A stretch of DNA of 64,000 bases from Pseudomonas sp. FEN (GTDB lineage Bacteria > Pseudomonadota > Gammaproteobacteria > Pseudomonadales > Pseudomonadaceae), in assembly GCF_904067045.1 (NCBI RefSeq), contig NZ_CAJFDC010000036.1, forward strand, positions 1,442,001-1,506,000. Reading direction: 5' to 3'. The translations under genes were made by a program, and so were the position numbers. Below the pieces are notes generated by a model that did not search any database, was not told the origin of the DNA, and was given only the letters and a program-made list of their open reading frames with translations. Positions within the stretch are counted from its first letter, which is position 1. Each line of letters opens with the position of its first letter. Positions 37,638 through 48,700 of the stretch are shown piece by piece.

Positions 37638-39493
37638 ACCCGCGCCTGCTCGACCTGTACAACCAGGAACTGCAACACGTGCGCGAAAGCGCCGCCGAGT
37701 TCGCCAAGGAGTACCCGAAGATCGCCGGGCGCCTGACGCTGTCCGGGCTCGACTGCGCCGACCCTTACGTCGAGCGCCTGCTGGAAGGGTTCGCCTACCT
37801 CACCGCCAGGGTCCAGCTCAAGCTCAACGCCGAGTACCCGACCTTCACCCACAACCTGCTGGAAATCGCCTACCCGCATTACCTGGCGCCGACGCCATCG
37901 ATGACCGTGGTGCAACTGCAGACCGACCCGAACGAAGGCTCCCTGGCCGGCGGTTTCACCCTGCCCCGCGACAGCGTGTTGCGCGCCACCCTGGGCAAGG
38001 ACACCCAGACTTCCTGCGAATACCGCACTGCCCACGCGGTGACACTATGGCCGTTGCAAGTCAGCCAGGCCGAATACTTCGGCAACCCATCGGCAGTGCT
38101 CGGACGCCTGGCCGCCAGCGAGCCAAAAGCCAAGGCCGGCCTGCGCCTGACCTTGCGCAGCGGTGCCGAATTGCCGTTCAACCAGCTCGACCTGGACAGC
38201 CTGCCGCTGTACCTCAACGGTGCCGACGAACAGCCGTTTCGCCTGTATGAGCAATTGCTGGGCAATGCCTGCGCGGTGTTCGCCCGGGCCCCCGCTGGCG
38301 ATTGGGTCGAACGCCTGCCCGTTGATGCCTTGCGCGCCTGCGGCTTCGACGACCGCGAAGCGGCGATGCCGGTGGTGCCACAAGCCTTCCAGGGCTATCG
38401 GTTACTGCAGGAATACTTCGCCCTGCCCCAGCGCTACCTGTTCGTCGAATTCGCCGAGCTGGGCCGCGCGGTCAAGCGCTGCGCCGGCCAGGAGCTGGAA
38501 CTGATCGTGCTGTTCGAGCGCTTCGACCCGAGCCTGGAAAGCAGCGTCGGCGCCGCGCAGTTCGTGCCCTTCTGCACCCCGGCGATCAACCTGTTCCCGC
38601 GCCGGGTGGACCGTATCCACCTGTCCGAACGGGTCAACGAACACCACGTGATCGCCGATCGCACCCGGCCCATGGACGTCGAAATCCACTCATTGACCGG
38701 CGTCACCGGCCACGGCACCGGCCCCGACCAGCCGTTCCTGCCGTTCTATGCGGTGCGCGATCCGTCCCGCTACGGCCGCGACCAGGCCTACTACACCCTG
38801 CGCCGCGAACCGCGGGTGCTGTCCAGCGAACAACGGCGCAAAGGCACCCGCTCGACCTACATCGGCAGCGAAACCTTCATCAGCCTGGTGGACAGCCGCC
38901 AGGCGCCCTACCGTCACGATTTGCGCCAGCTGGGCGTCAGCGCCCTGTGTACCAACCGCGACCTGCCGCTGTTCATGAATGTCGGCAGCGGCAAAAGCGA
39001 CTTCACCCTGGCCGACAGCGCCCCGGTCTCGGCGATCCGTTGCCTGGCCGGGCCCAGCCGGCCACGGGCCAGCCATGCCCACGACAACCAGGCCTGGCGC
39101 CTGATCAGCCAGTTGTCTCTGAACTACCTGTCGCTGAGCGAAGCCGGCCAGGGCGCCGCCGCCTTGCGCGAACTGCTGCGCCTGTACGGCGAGAGCAACG
39201 ACGCCGCCCTGCAACTGCAGATCGAGGGCCTGCGCGAGGTCAGCAGCAAACCCTGCACCCGGCGCCTGCCGATGCCCGGGCCGATCGTCTTTGGACGCGG
39301 CCTGGAGATCACCCTGGAATTCGATGAAAACGCGTTTCGCGGCACCGGGGTGTTCCTCCTCGGCGCGGTGTTCGAACGCTTCCTGGCACGCTACGTGTCG
39401 ATCAACAGTTTTACCGAGACGGTGATCCGTACCACCGAACGCGGCGAGATCATGCGATGGAAAGCCAAGCCCGGACGCCGTCCGACCCTGTGA
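37634..39493 (+). CDS. tssF: T6SS baseplate protein TssF
   Basis: 619 aa. Starts MNPRLLDLYNQELQHVRESA and continues EFAKEYPKIAGRLTLSG, DPYVERLLEGFAYLTARVQL, all typical of TssF, the gp6-like wedge component. Ends FTETVIRTTERGEIMRWKAKPG. Overlaps tssE by 4 bp and tssG by 37 bp. Confidence 0.97.
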   Translation: MNPRLLDLYNQELQHVRESAAEFAKEYPKIAGRLTLSGLDCADPYVERLLEGFAYLTARVQLKLNAEYPTFTHNLLEIAYPHYLAPTPSMTVVQLQTDPNEGSLAGGFTLPRDSVLRATLGKDTQTSCEYRTAHAVTLWPLQVSQAEYFGNPSAVLGRLAASEPKAKAGLRLTLRSGAELPFNQLDLDSLPLYLNGADEQPFRLYEQLLGNACAVFARAPAGDWVERLPVDALRACGFDDREAAMPVVPQAFQGYRLLQEYFALPQRYLFVEFAELGRAVKRCAGQELELIVLFERFDPSLESSVGAAQFVPFCTPAINLFPRRVDRIHLSERVNEHHVIADRTRPMDVEIHSLTGVTGHGTGPDQPFLPFYAVRDPSRYGRDQAYYTLRREPRVLSSEQRRKGTRSTYIGSETFISLVDSRQAPYRHDLRQLGVSALCTNRDLPLFMNVGSGKSDFTLADSAPVSAIRCLAGPSRPRASHAHDNQAWRLISQLSLNYLSLSEAGQGAAALRELLRLYGESNDAALQLQIEGLREVSSKPCTRRLPMPGPIVFGRGLEITLEFDENAFRGTGVFLLGAVFERFLARYVSINSFTETVIRTTERGEIMRWKAKPGRRPTL

Positions 39494-40509
39494 GCACGCT
39501 CACGGCGATGCAGGCCGAACCCTGGGAATACGATTTCTTCCAGGCATTGCGGCGTATCGAGTGCGAATCGCCGCACCTGCCGCGCTTCGGCCATTCCCAG
39601 CGCCTGGCCGACGACCCGTTGCGCCTCGGCCAGCAGCTCGACTGCGCCTTCGCCCCGGCCACCCTGGCGTCCATGACCCCGGCCGGCGACACCACGCCGG
39701 CCCGGCTCGAGCAGTTCTTCTTCGGCCTCGGCGGGCCCAACGGCCCGTTGCCGCTGCACCTGACCGAGTACATGCGCGAACGCCAGCGCAACAATGCCGA
39801 CAGCACCAGCAAACGCTTCCTCGATATCTTCCACCATCGCCTGTTGAGCCTGTTCTACCGGGCCTGGGCCGAAGCACGGCCGACCGTCAGCCACGACCGC
39901 CCGGACGATGACTACTGGTCCGCGCGCCTGGCCGCCCTGAGTGGCCGGGGCATGCCCAGCCTGCTCAACCAGGGCCTGATCCCGGACACCGCCAAGTTGC
40001 ATTTCAGCGGCCACCTCGCCGCCCAGACCCGCTACCCGGACGGCCTGCGCGCCATCCTCGAAGAGTATTTCGGGCTGCCGGTACGGATCGAGGAATACGT
40101 CGGCCAATGGCTGCACCTGCCGGAGCGCAGTCGCCTCGGCGTCAGCGCCAACCAGTTGGGCGTCGACTTCTGCCTGGGCCGGCATGTCTGGGACCGCCAG
40201 CACAAATTCCGCATCCGCATCGGCCCGCTCAAGCTGGTCGACTACATGGGCCTGCTGCCCGACGGTGAACCCTTCCGCCACCTGGTGGCCTGGGTCGCCG
40301 AATACCTGGGGCACGAACTGGACTGGGACCTGAACCTGGTCCTGGAACGGCCACAAGTGCCCAAGCTGCAACTCAACGGCCAGTTCCGCCTGGGTTTCAA
40401 TACCTGGCTCGGCCAACCCCAAGAAGATGCCGAAGACCTGATCCTGGCCCGGCACTACGCCGATCAGGCCACCTCGGCCCACCATTCAAGGAGCCCGGAC
40501 CATGGGTGA
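39457..40509 (+). CDS. tssG: T6SS baseplate protein TssG
   Basis: 350 aa. EPWEYDFFQALRRIE, PLRLGQQLD, FFGLGGPNGPLPLHLTEYMRER and FLDIFHHRLLSLFYRAW are the TssG (gp7-like) signature. The start at 39457 lies within tssF (37-bp overlap), as usual for this pair; the N-terminal 20 residues are weakly conserved. Overlaps clpV by 8 bp. Confidence 0.95.
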   Translation: MESQARTPSDPVSTLTAMQAEPWEYDFFQALRRIECESPHLPRFGHSQRLADDPLRLGQQLDCAFAPATLASMTPAGDTTPARLEQFFFGLGGPNGPLPLHLTEYMRERQRNNADSTSKRFLDIFHHRLLSLFYRAWAEARPTVSHDRPDDDYWSARLAALSGRGMPSLLNQGLIPDTAKLHFSGHLAAQTRYPDGLRAILEEYFGLPVRIEEYVGQWLHLPERSRLGVSANQLGVDFCLGRHVWDRQHKFRIRIGPLKLVDYMGLLPDGEPFRHLVAWVAEYLGHELDWDLNLVLERPQVPKLQLNGQFRLGFNTWLGQPQEDAEDLILARHYADQATSAHHSRSPDHG

Positions 40510-43183
40510 AATCAGCCGCGCCGCGTTATTCGGCAAACTCAACAGCGTCGCCTACAAGGCCATCGAAGCCGCCACGGTGTTCTGCAAGCTGCGGGGCAAC
40601 CCCTATGTGGAACTGAGCCACTGGCTGCATCAGTTGCTGCAATTGCAGGACTCGGACCTGCACCGCCTGATCCGCCAGTTCAATCTCGAGCCGGCGCGCC
40701 TGGCCCGCGACCTGACCGACGCACTGGACCGCCTGCCGCGCGGCTCGACCTCGATCACCGACCTGTCGTCCCACGTCGAAGAAGCCGTGGAACGCGGCTG
40801 GGTCTACGGCAGCCTGATGTTCGGTGAAAGCCAGGTACGCACCGGCTACCTGATACTCGGCATCCTCAAGACCCCGAGCCTGCGCCATGCCCTGCTGGCG
40901 CTGTCGGCGGAGTTCGACAAGATCAAGGTCGAGGCCTTGAGCGAGCGTTTCGACGAGTACGTCGGTGATTCGCCGGAAAACCACCTGGGCGCCAGCGACG
41001 GCTTCACCGCCGCCGCGGTACCGGGCGAAGCCAGCGGCGCCATGGCCCCCAGCGCCATGGGCAAGCAGGAAGCGCTCAAGCGTTTCACCGTCGACCTGAC
41101 CGAACAGGCCCGCAGCGGCAAGCTCGACCCCATCGTCGGCCGTGACGAAGAGATCCGCCAGTTGGTCGATATCCTCATGCGTCGGCGCCAGAACAACCCG
41201 ATCCTCACTGGTGAAGCCGGCGTCGGCAAGACCGCCGTGGTCGAAGGCTTCGCCTTGCGCATCGTCGCTGGCGACGTGCCGCCGGCCCTCAAGGATGTGG
41301 AACTGCGCAGCCTTGATGTCGGCCTGCTGCAAGCCGGTGCGAGCATGAAAGGCGAGTTCGAACAACGCCTGCGCCAGGTCATCGAAGACGTCCAGGCCTC
41401 GCCCAAGCCGATCATCCTGTTTATCGACGAAGCCCACACCCTGGTCGGTGCCGGTGGCGCCGCCGGTACCGGTGACGCGGCCAACCTGCTGAAACCCGCC
41501 CTGGCCCGTGGCACCCTGCGCACCGTGGCCGCGACCACCTGGGCCGAGTACAAGAAGCACATTGAAAAAGACCCGGCCCTGACCCGCCGCTTCCAGGTGG
41601 TGCAGGTCGCCGAGCCGTCGGAAGACAAGGCCCTGTTGATGATGCGCGGCGTCGCCTCGACCATGGAGAAACACCACCAGGTGCAGATCCTCGACGAGGC
41701 GCTGGAGGCTTCGGTGAAGCTGTCGCACCGCTATATCCCGGCGCGCCAGTTGCCGGACAAATCCGTCAGCCTGCTGGATACCGCCTGCGCCCGGGTCGCC
41801 ATCAGCCTGCACGCGGTGCCCGCCGAAGTCGACGACAGCCGCCGGCGTATCGAAGCGCTGGAAATCGAGTTGCAGATCATTGCCCGCGAGCATGCCATCG
41901 GCGTCGATACCGCCGCGCGCCGTAGCAACAGCGAGAACCTACTGAACGCCGAGCGCGAACGCCTGGCCGAGCTGGAAGTACGCTGGGCCGACGAGAAAGC
42001 CCTGGTCGACGAACTGCTCGCCACCCGCGCCGAACTGCGCGAAAGCGCCGGTGTGGTGGACCGCGAGGCTGGCACTGAACAGAGCCACGTCCTGCGGGAA
42101 AAACTGGTCGACCTGCAACGGCGCCTCAGCGCCCTGCAAGGCGAAAGCCCGCTGATCCTGCCGACCGTGGACTACCAGGCGGTGGCCTCGGTGGTCGCCG
42201 ACTGGACCGGCATTCCGGTGGGCCGCATGGCTCGCAACGAACTGGAAACCGTGCTCAACCTCGACCAGCACCTGCAAAAACGCATCATCGGCCAGGACCA
42301 TGCGCTGCGGATGATCGCCAAGCGCATCCAGACCTCCCGCGCCGGCCTCGACAACCCGAGCAAGCCGATCGGCGTGTTCATGCTCGCCGGCACCTCGGGC
42401 GTGGGCAAGACCGAAACCGCCCTGGCCCTGGCCGAAGCCATGTATGGCGGTGAGCAGAACGTCATCACCATCAACATGAGCGAATTCCAGGAAGCCCATA
42501 CCGTCTCGACACTCAAAGGTGCCCCGCCCGGCTACGTCGGCTACGGCGAAGGCGGCGTGCTGACCGAAGCGGTACGACGCAAGCCCTACAGCGTGGTGCT
42601 GCTGGACGAGGTAGAAAAGGCTCACCCGGACGTGCACGAGATCTTCTTCCAGGTCTTCGACAAGGGCGTGATGGAGGACGGCGAAGGCCGGGTGATCGAC
42701 TTCAAGAACACCCTGATCCTGCTCACCACCAACGCCGGCACCGAACTGATTTCGCACCTGTGCAAGGACGCCGACAACGTGCCCGACCCGGAGGAGATCG
42801 CCAAGGCCCTGCGCCAGCCGCTGCTGGAGATTTTCCCGCCGGCGTTGCTCGGGCGCCTGGTGACCATTCCGTACTACCCGCTGAGCGACAGCATGCTCAA
42901 GGCGATCACCCGCTTGCAGTTGGGGCGGATCAAGAAGCGCGTGGAAAGCACCCACAAGGTGGCCTTCGATTTCGACGACGCGGTGGTCGACCTGATCGTC
43001 TCGCGCTGTACCGAGACCGAAAGCGGCGGCCGGATGATCGACACCATCCTGACCAACAGCCTGCTACCGGACATGAGCCGCGAATTCCTCACCCGCATGC
43101 TCGAGGGCAAGGCGCTGGCGGGGGTGCGGATCAGTGAGCGGGATAACGAATTGCATTACCAGTTCAGCGACGCGGGCGCCTGA
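40502..43183 (+). CDS. clpV: T6SS sheath-recycling AAA+ ATPase ClpV (TssH)
   Basis: 893-aa Hsp100-type unfoldase that dismantles contracted TssBC sheath. N-domain about 1-155; first AAA+ module with GEAGVGKTAVVEG (about 237-249) and FIDEAHTLVGAGG; middle coiled-coil about 440-570; second AAA+ module with GTSGVGKTETALAL (about 630-643) and LLDEVEKAHPDVH. Both Walker sites look intact. Last gene of the core rightward run; a REP doublet separates it from vgrG. Confidence 0.96.
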   Translation: MGEISRAALFGKLNSVAYKAIEAATVFCKLRGNPYVELSHWLHQLLQLQDSDLHRLIRQFNLEPARLARDLTDALDRLPRGSTSITDLSSHVEEAVERGWVYGSLMFGESQVRTGYLILGILKTPSLRHALLALSAEFDKIKVEALSERFDEYVGDSPENHLGASDGFTAAAVPGEASGAMAPSAMGKQEALKRFTVDLTEQARSGKLDPIVGRDEEIRQLVDILMRRRQNNPILTGEAGVGKTAVVEGFALRIVAGDVPPALKDVELRSLDVGLLQAGASMKGEFEQRLRQVIEDVQASPKPIILFIDEAHTLVGAGGAAGTGDAANLLKPALARGTLRTVAATTWAEYKKHIEKDPALTRRFQVVQVAEPSEDKALLMMRGVASTMEKHHQVQILDEALEASVKLSHRYIPARQLPDKSVSLLDTACARVAISLHAVPAEVDDSRRRIEALEIELQIIAREHAIGVDTAARRSNSENLLNAERERLAELEVRWADEKALVDELLATRAELRESAGVVDREAGTEQSHVLREKLVDLQRRLSALQGESPLILPTVDYQAVASVVADWTGIPVGRMARNELETVLNLDQHLQKRIIGQDHALRMIAKRIQTSRAGLDNPSKPIGVFMLAGTSGVGKTETALALAEAMYGGEQNVITINMSEFQEAHTVSTLKGAPPGYVGYGEGGVLTEAVRRKPYSVVLLDEVEKAHPDVHEIFFQVFDKGVMEDGEGRVIDFKNTLILLTTNAGTELISHLCKDADNVPDPEEIAKALRQPLLEIFPPALLGRLVTIPYYPLSDSMLKAITRLQLGRIKKRVESTHKVAFDFDDAVVDLIVSRCTETESGGRMIDTILTNSLLPDMSREFLTRMLEGKALAGVRISERDNELHYQFSDAGA

Positions 43184-43196
43184 GTCTATAGCGAAT

Positions 43197-43344
43197 TGTG
43201 GCGAGCGGGCTTGTCGGAACGCCGCACCGCCGCTCTCGACTGCGAAGCAGTCGAAAAACCGGTCACTTCGGTCTACCTGATACACCGAATTCGCTGGTTT
43301 CAGGGGTGCTTCGCACCCCAGCGCGGGCAAGCCCGCTCGCCACA
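43197..43344. repeat. REP doublet between clpV and vgrG
   Basis: Perfect 17-bp inverted arms TGTGGCGAGCGGGCTTG (43197-43213) and CAAGCCCGCTCGCCACA (43328-43344), with an inner hairpin GGGGTGCTTCGCACCCC. It marks the boundary between the core apparatus genes and the spike/effector module. Confidence 0.88.
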
Positions 43345-43382
43345 GAGGCCCGCCCGGCCACCACAATATCCAGAGATAAGCC

Positions 43383-45314
43383 ATGCTATTCACCCAAGCC
43401 ACCCGCCTGGCCCAGATCAACAGCCCTCTCGGGCCGGATGTCCTGTTGCTCAAGGATTTCGGCGGCGGCGAGGAGCTCGGGCGGCTGTTCGACTACGAAT
43501 TGCACCTGACCTCCAACGACGGCGCCCTGGACCTCAACCAGTTGCTGGGCAAGCCCATGAGCCTGTCGTTGCAGGTCCAGGGCGGCCTGCGCCACTTCCA
43601 CGGCATCGTCGCGCGCTGCAGCCAGAACGTCAGCCAGGGCCAGTTCGCCAGCTACTCGGTGACCCTGCGGCCCTGGCTCTGGCTGCTGACCCGCACCTCC
43701 GACTGCCGGATCTTCCAGCACCAGAGCATCCCGCAGATCATCAAGCAGGTGTTCCGCGACCTCGGTTTCTCCGACTTCGAAGACGCCCTCAGTCAGCCCT
43801 ACCGCGAGTGGGAATACTGCGTCCAGTACCGCGAAAGCAGCTTCGACTTCGTCAGCCGGCTGATGGAACAGGAAGGCATCTACTACTACTTCCGCCACGA
43901 GAAGGACCGCCACGTGCTGGTCCTGGCCGATGCCTACGGCGCTCACCACAGCGCCCCGGGCTACGAGTCGCTGCCCTACTACCCGCCGGACGGCCAGCAT
44001 CGCGAGCGCGACCACCTCAACGGCTGGCACCTGGCCCAGGAAGTCCAGCCCGGCTCCCTGGAACTCAACGACTACGACTTCCAGCGTCCCAGCGCACGGA
44101 TCGACGTGCGCTCGGCCATGCCACGGCCGCACACCGCCGGCGACTATCCGCTGTACGACTACCCCGGCACCTATGTGCAGAGCCAGGACGGCGAGCATTA
44201 CGCGCGCACCCGCATCGAAGCCATCCAGAGCCAGCATGAACGCGTCGAGCTCAACGGTAACGCCCGCGGCCTGGGCTCCGGGCACCTGTTCAGCCTCACC
44301 GGTTTCGGCCGCCAGGACCAGAACCGCGAATACCTGATTGTCGGCGCGCGTTACTATATCGCCCAGGAAAGCCTGGAAACCGGTGCCACCGCAGCCGGCG
44401 CGCAGTTCGAAAGCAGCCTGAGTTGCATTGACGCGCAACAGAGCTTCCGCCCGCTGGCGAACACCGCGCGGCCCACCGTCAAGGGCCCGCAGACCGCCGT
44501 GGTGGTGGGCCCGGCCGGCGAGGAAATCTGGACCGACCAGTTCGGGCGGGTCAAGGTGCACTTCCACTGGGACCGTCACGACCAGTCCAACGAAAACAGC
44601 TCCTGCTGGATTCGCGTGTCACAAGCCTGGGCCGGCAAGAACTGGGGCTCGATGCAGATTCCGCGGATCGGCCAGGAGGTCATCGTCAGCTTCCTCGAGG
44701 GCGACCCCGACCGGCCGATCATCACCGGTCGGGTCTACAACGCCGAACAGACGGTGCCTTACGACCTGCCCGCGAATGCGACCCAGAGCGGCATGAAAAG
44801 CCGCTCGAGCAAGGGCGGCACGCCAGCCAACTTCAACGAAATCCGCATGGAAGACAAGAAAGGCGCCGAGCAGCTGTACATCCATGCCGAGCGCAACCAG
44901 GACATCGTGGTCGAGGTCGACGAGAGCCATTCGGTGGGCCACGACCGCAACAAAAGCGTCGGCCACGACGAGACGGTGACCATCGGTTCGGTGCGCCTGC
45001 GCGCGGTCAAGGATGACGACATCCTGGTGGTCGGCCGCAAGAAGACCGACAGCATCAGCCAGAGCTACGTCATCGAGGTCGGCGAAAACCTGCGCCTGGT
45101 CTGCGGTGAAAGCGTGCTGGAGTTGAATGCCAGCGGCCAGATCAACCTCAGCGGCGTGCAGATCAGCTTCCATGCCTCGGGCGATGCCGAATTCAACACC
45201 GGCGGCACCCTGCACCTGAACAACGGCGGCGGCCCCGGCGCAGCGCCCGAAGGCCAGGGCGTCAAAGGCAGCATCGACGCCAGCGTCGAGGCAATGTTCC
45301 CCAAGCCCAAATAA
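43383..45314 (+). CDS. vgrG: T6SS spike protein VgrG
   Basis: 643 aa. gp27-like N-terminal part (LLLKDFGGGEELGRLFDYEL; QYRESSFDFVSRLMEQEGIYYYF), gp5 OB-fold region (GRVKVHFHWDR, SCWIRVSQAWAGKNWG, PRIGQEVIVSFLEGDPDRPI) and a C-terminal beta-helix with DIVVEVDESHSVGHDRNKSVGHDETVTIG. The tail ends at about residue 643 without an effector domain, so the protein is a structural spike whose cargo is the adjacent PAAR-Rhs protein. eagR follows after 15 bp. Confidence 0.96.
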   Translation: MLFTQATRLAQINSPLGPDVLLLKDFGGGEELGRLFDYELHLTSNDGALDLNQLLGKPMSLSLQVQGGLRHFHGIVARCSQNVSQGQFASYSVTLRPWLWLLTRTSDCRIFQHQSIPQIIKQVFRDLGFSDFEDALSQPYREWEYCVQYRESSFDFVSRLMEQEGIYYYFRHEKDRHVLVLADAYGAHHSAPGYESLPYYPPDGQHRERDHLNGWHLAQEVQPGSLELNDYDFQRPSARIDVRSAMPRPHTAGDYPLYDYPGTYVQSQDGEHYARTRIEAIQSQHERVELNGNARGLGSGHLFSLTGFGRQDQNREYLIVGARYYIAQESLETGATAAGAQFESSLSCIDAQQSFRPLANTARPTVKGPQTAVVVGPAGEEIWTDQFGRVKVHFHWDRHDQSNENSSCWIRVSQAWAGKNWGSMQIPRIGQEVIVSFLEGDPDRPIITGRVYNAEQTVPYDLPANATQSGMKSRSSKGGTPANFNEIRMEDKKGAEQLYIHAERNQDIVVEVDESHSVGHDRNKSVGHDETVTIGSVRLRAVKDDDILVVGRKKTDSISQSYVIEVGENLRLVCGESVLELNASGQINLSGVQISFHASGDAEFNTGGTLHLNNGGGPGAAPEGQGVKGSIDASVEAMFPKPK

Positions 45315-45329
45315 CGAGACCCGCGAGCC

Positions 45330-45764
45330 ATGACCTACCGCCTCAATGAATTCCAGTTCACCCTGCCCGAGAGCGAGCTGCTGGACGCCTCGATCAATAT
45401 CCTCAAGTTCCCGGAGCTGGGCACCTCGCTGATCGTCAGCCGCAGCCAGCTGGCCGAGGGCGAGACCCTGCAGAGCAACTTCGACGCCCAGCTCAAGCGC
45501 CTGGAGCAACAGGTCCAGGAACTGCGCTACCAGCCGGGCCAGGCCGTGCGCCTGGGCGCCGATCAGTCGGTGGACGGCATCGAACTGCGCAGCCAGTTCA
45601 GCAAGGGCGCGGAGAAGGTCTTTCAGTACCAGCTCGCGCTGGTGCTGCCGGGCACCCGCAAGATGCTCGCCCTGAGCTACGTCAAGGCCGACAAGCTGGG
45701 AGATGCCGAAGCCGCGCATTGGGCAACCATCAAGCAGTCCCTGCAATTCGACCGGGTATCGTAA
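45330..45764 (+). CDS. Eag-type T6SS effector chaperone (DUF1795/DcrB fold)
   Basis: 144 aa. MTYRLNEFQFTLPESELLDASINILKF and LQFDRV at the end match the DUF1795 family of Eag chaperones such as EagT6 and EagR. These shield the N-terminal transmembrane helices of prePAAR effectors in the producing cell and help load them on VgrG. Its place between vgrG and the first rhs gene, 12 bp ahead of the latter, strongly supports this role. The second rhs gene has no chaperone of its own and may use this one. Confidence 0.9.
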   Translation: MTYRLNEFQFTLPESELLDASINILKFPELGTSLIVSRSQLAEGETLQSNFDAQLKRLEQQVQELRYQPGQAVRLGADQSVDGIELRSQFSKGAEKVFQYQLALVLPGTRKMLALSYVKADKLGDAEAAHWATIKQSLQFDRVS

Positions 45765-45776
45765 CGAGCGCCATGC

Positions 45777-48700
45777 ATGTCTGACGCACTGTGGGCCGCC
45801 CGGCTGGGCGATGGACTGTCCCATACCTCGATGATGGCCGATATCCTCGGCGGCGTACTGGAGGTGGCGGCCAATGTGGCGATTACCGCCCTGGCCACCG
45901 CCGCCGTGGTTGCCGCCACCGGGATCACGGTCGCCACCGGCGGGCTGGGCGCCTGTGTGCTGGGCGCGGTGGTCGGGGTCATTGTCGGCGTGGCGATGAG
46001 CAAGACCGGTGCCGACAAGGGCCTGAGCAAGATGTGCGAGGACATCGGCAACAGCCTTTTTCCGCCCACGGTGCAGGCCAATATCCTCAGCGGCTCCACC
46101 AATACCCTGATCAACTCGATTCCCGCTGCCCGCGCTGCCGGTGCGGTGCCGTCCCATGTCGCCCCGGCGGGTACGCCCGAGAGCGAAGAGGCCGCTCCCG
46201 CCGAGGGCGACAAGGCCGAGGAGCCGGGCTTCCTCGACATGGCCAAGGGCTTTTTCTCGCAGATGTGGCGGCCCACGGTGGCGACTCCGGCACCCGGCGC
46301 GGTGCCCAAGCCGCTGGACCTGGTGACCTGCATGAAGCATCCGCCGATGCCACCGCAGTTTCTTGCCGAGGGCTCGGAAAAAGTCAGTATCAACGGTCAG
46401 CCCGCCGTGCGCAGTGGCGACCGCAGTACCTGTGATGCCAGCGTGGTTTCGGCCGGACTGATCTCACCCAACGTGACCATTGGCGGCGGTTCGGTGGTGG
46501 TGCGCGAGATCCGCAGCGGCAAGACTCCGGGCGTTGGTCTGGCGATCACCGCGCTGCTGATGCTCAAGGGCAGCAAGGGCAAGTTCCTCAGCAACCTGCC
46601 GTGCATGCTGCTGGCGGGGGTCAACTCCTTCGTCACCAGCCAGGCCATCGGCGCACTGACCAACGCCATCGCCGGCTCGCCGAACCCGGTACATGCCGCC
46701 ACGGGTGCCAAGGTGCTGGGCGGTGAAGACGAGCTGGATTTTGTCCTGCCCGGCATCCTGCCCATCGACTGGCAGCGTTTCTACAACAGTCGCGATGAGC
46801 GTCGCGACACGTTGCTCGGCACGGGTTGGAGCCTGCCCTATGAAATCGGTGTGCGCATCGAGGCGCATCCCGAAGGCGGCGAGCGGCTGATCTATACCGA
46901 TGAACAGGCGCGGCGTATCGATATGGGCTCGATCCCGTTGGGCGGCGCGGTGTTCAGTCCGGGGGAAGGTCTGGCCGTGCGGCGCAATGGCAACGGACAA
47001 CTGTTGATCGAGAGCGATGACGGCGTATATCGCTTGTTCGAGCCGACCCTCGCCGATCCTTCGGCCTTGCGCCTGAGCCAGTTAGGCGACCGCAATGACA
47101 ACCGGATCCACCTCGACTACGACGAGTCGGGGCGCTTGGTTCGGCTGCGCGACACCTTCGATCTGCTGCAGGTGGAGCTGATCTACAGCGCCCAGTGGCC
47201 CCGGCGGGTCAGCCAGATCGAGCGGTTGTACCCCGATCAACAGCGTGAGGTACTGGTCAGCTACGCCTACGACCGCAGCGGCGACCTGGCCGAAGTTCGC
47301 GACAGCCTGGGACAGGTGCAACGACGCTTCGCCTACGATAACGGGCGGCGGATGGTCGAGCACCAACTGCCCACCGGGCTGCGCTGTTTCTATCAGTGGG
47401 CGCTGATCGAGAACCTTGAGTGGCGGGTAGTACGGCACTGGACCGATGATGGCGATGAGTATCTATTCGACTACGACCTGAGCAGCGGCACCACCCGTAT
47501 CACCGACGGATTGAAGCGCATGAGTCACCGCCGTTGGAGCCGGCAGCAGCAGATTACCGAATATACCGACAATCTCGGTCAGACCTGGAAATTCGAGTGG
47601 AACGACGAGCGCCAACTGCTTGGTGCCACCGATCCCCAGGGCGGGCGGCACCAGTTCAGCTACGACGAAGCGGGCAACCTCAGTGCCAGCGTCGACCCGC
47701 TGGGGCGCAGTGAGTCGACCTTGTGGCTGGAACATTGGTCTTTGCCATTGGTGGAAACCGACGCGGCGGGCAGCAGTTGGCAGTACCGCTATGACCCGCG
47801 CGGCAACTGCACCCACGAGACCGATCCGCTGGGACAGGTCACTCAATACCGTTTCGATGCCCAGGGCCAGGTGGTCGAGATCATCGACGCCACCGGTAAA
47901 AGCAAAACCTTGCAGTGGAACGACCTCGGGCAGTTGATTCGTCATATCGACTGCTCGGGCTCGCCGACTACCTTCAGCTACGACCGGCGCGGTCATCTGC
48001 AGGTGGTCACCGATGCCCTCGGCGAACGCGTGACCTATCAGCACGATGCCCAGGGTCGCCTGTTGCAGAGCCAGTTACCGGATGGTCGCGTCGAACAGTA
48101 CCTGCGTGACGGCAGCGGCCAACTCACCGGCTATGTCGACCCGGCCGGGCACAGCACCGGCTATCAGTACGACCGGCGCGGCCAGGTGCGCCAGCGCATC
48201 GATGCCCATGGCCGGCAGGTGCAATTCGGCTACGACGCCTATGGGCGTTTACAGACGCTGACCAACGAGAATGGCGAGAGCTATCGCTTTGCCTGGGATG
48301 CCGGCGACCGCCTTACCGAACAACGCGATCTCGACGGCAGCGCCCGGTGTTATGGCTATGACGTGCTGGATAACGCAATCCGCGTGGAATACGTTCCAGC
48401 ACCGTTTGGCAATGGGCTGGCGCTGGTGCCGGCTCAACCGGTAGCGCCCATCGTTCATCAGTTGGAACGCGACAAGGCGGGTCGGCTGATTGCCAAGGTC
48501 ACCGACGATGGGCGTACCGAGTACGCCTACGACGCGCTGGACCAACTCACCACCATCACCTTTACCGACAACGACGGTAACGAACAAAAGCTCGGCTTTG
48601 CCTATGACGCCCTGGGTCAGTTGCTGGAAGAACAGAGCGCGGCGGGCAGCCTGCGGCATCACTACGATGAGCTGGGCAATCTGCTCCAGACGCAGTTGCC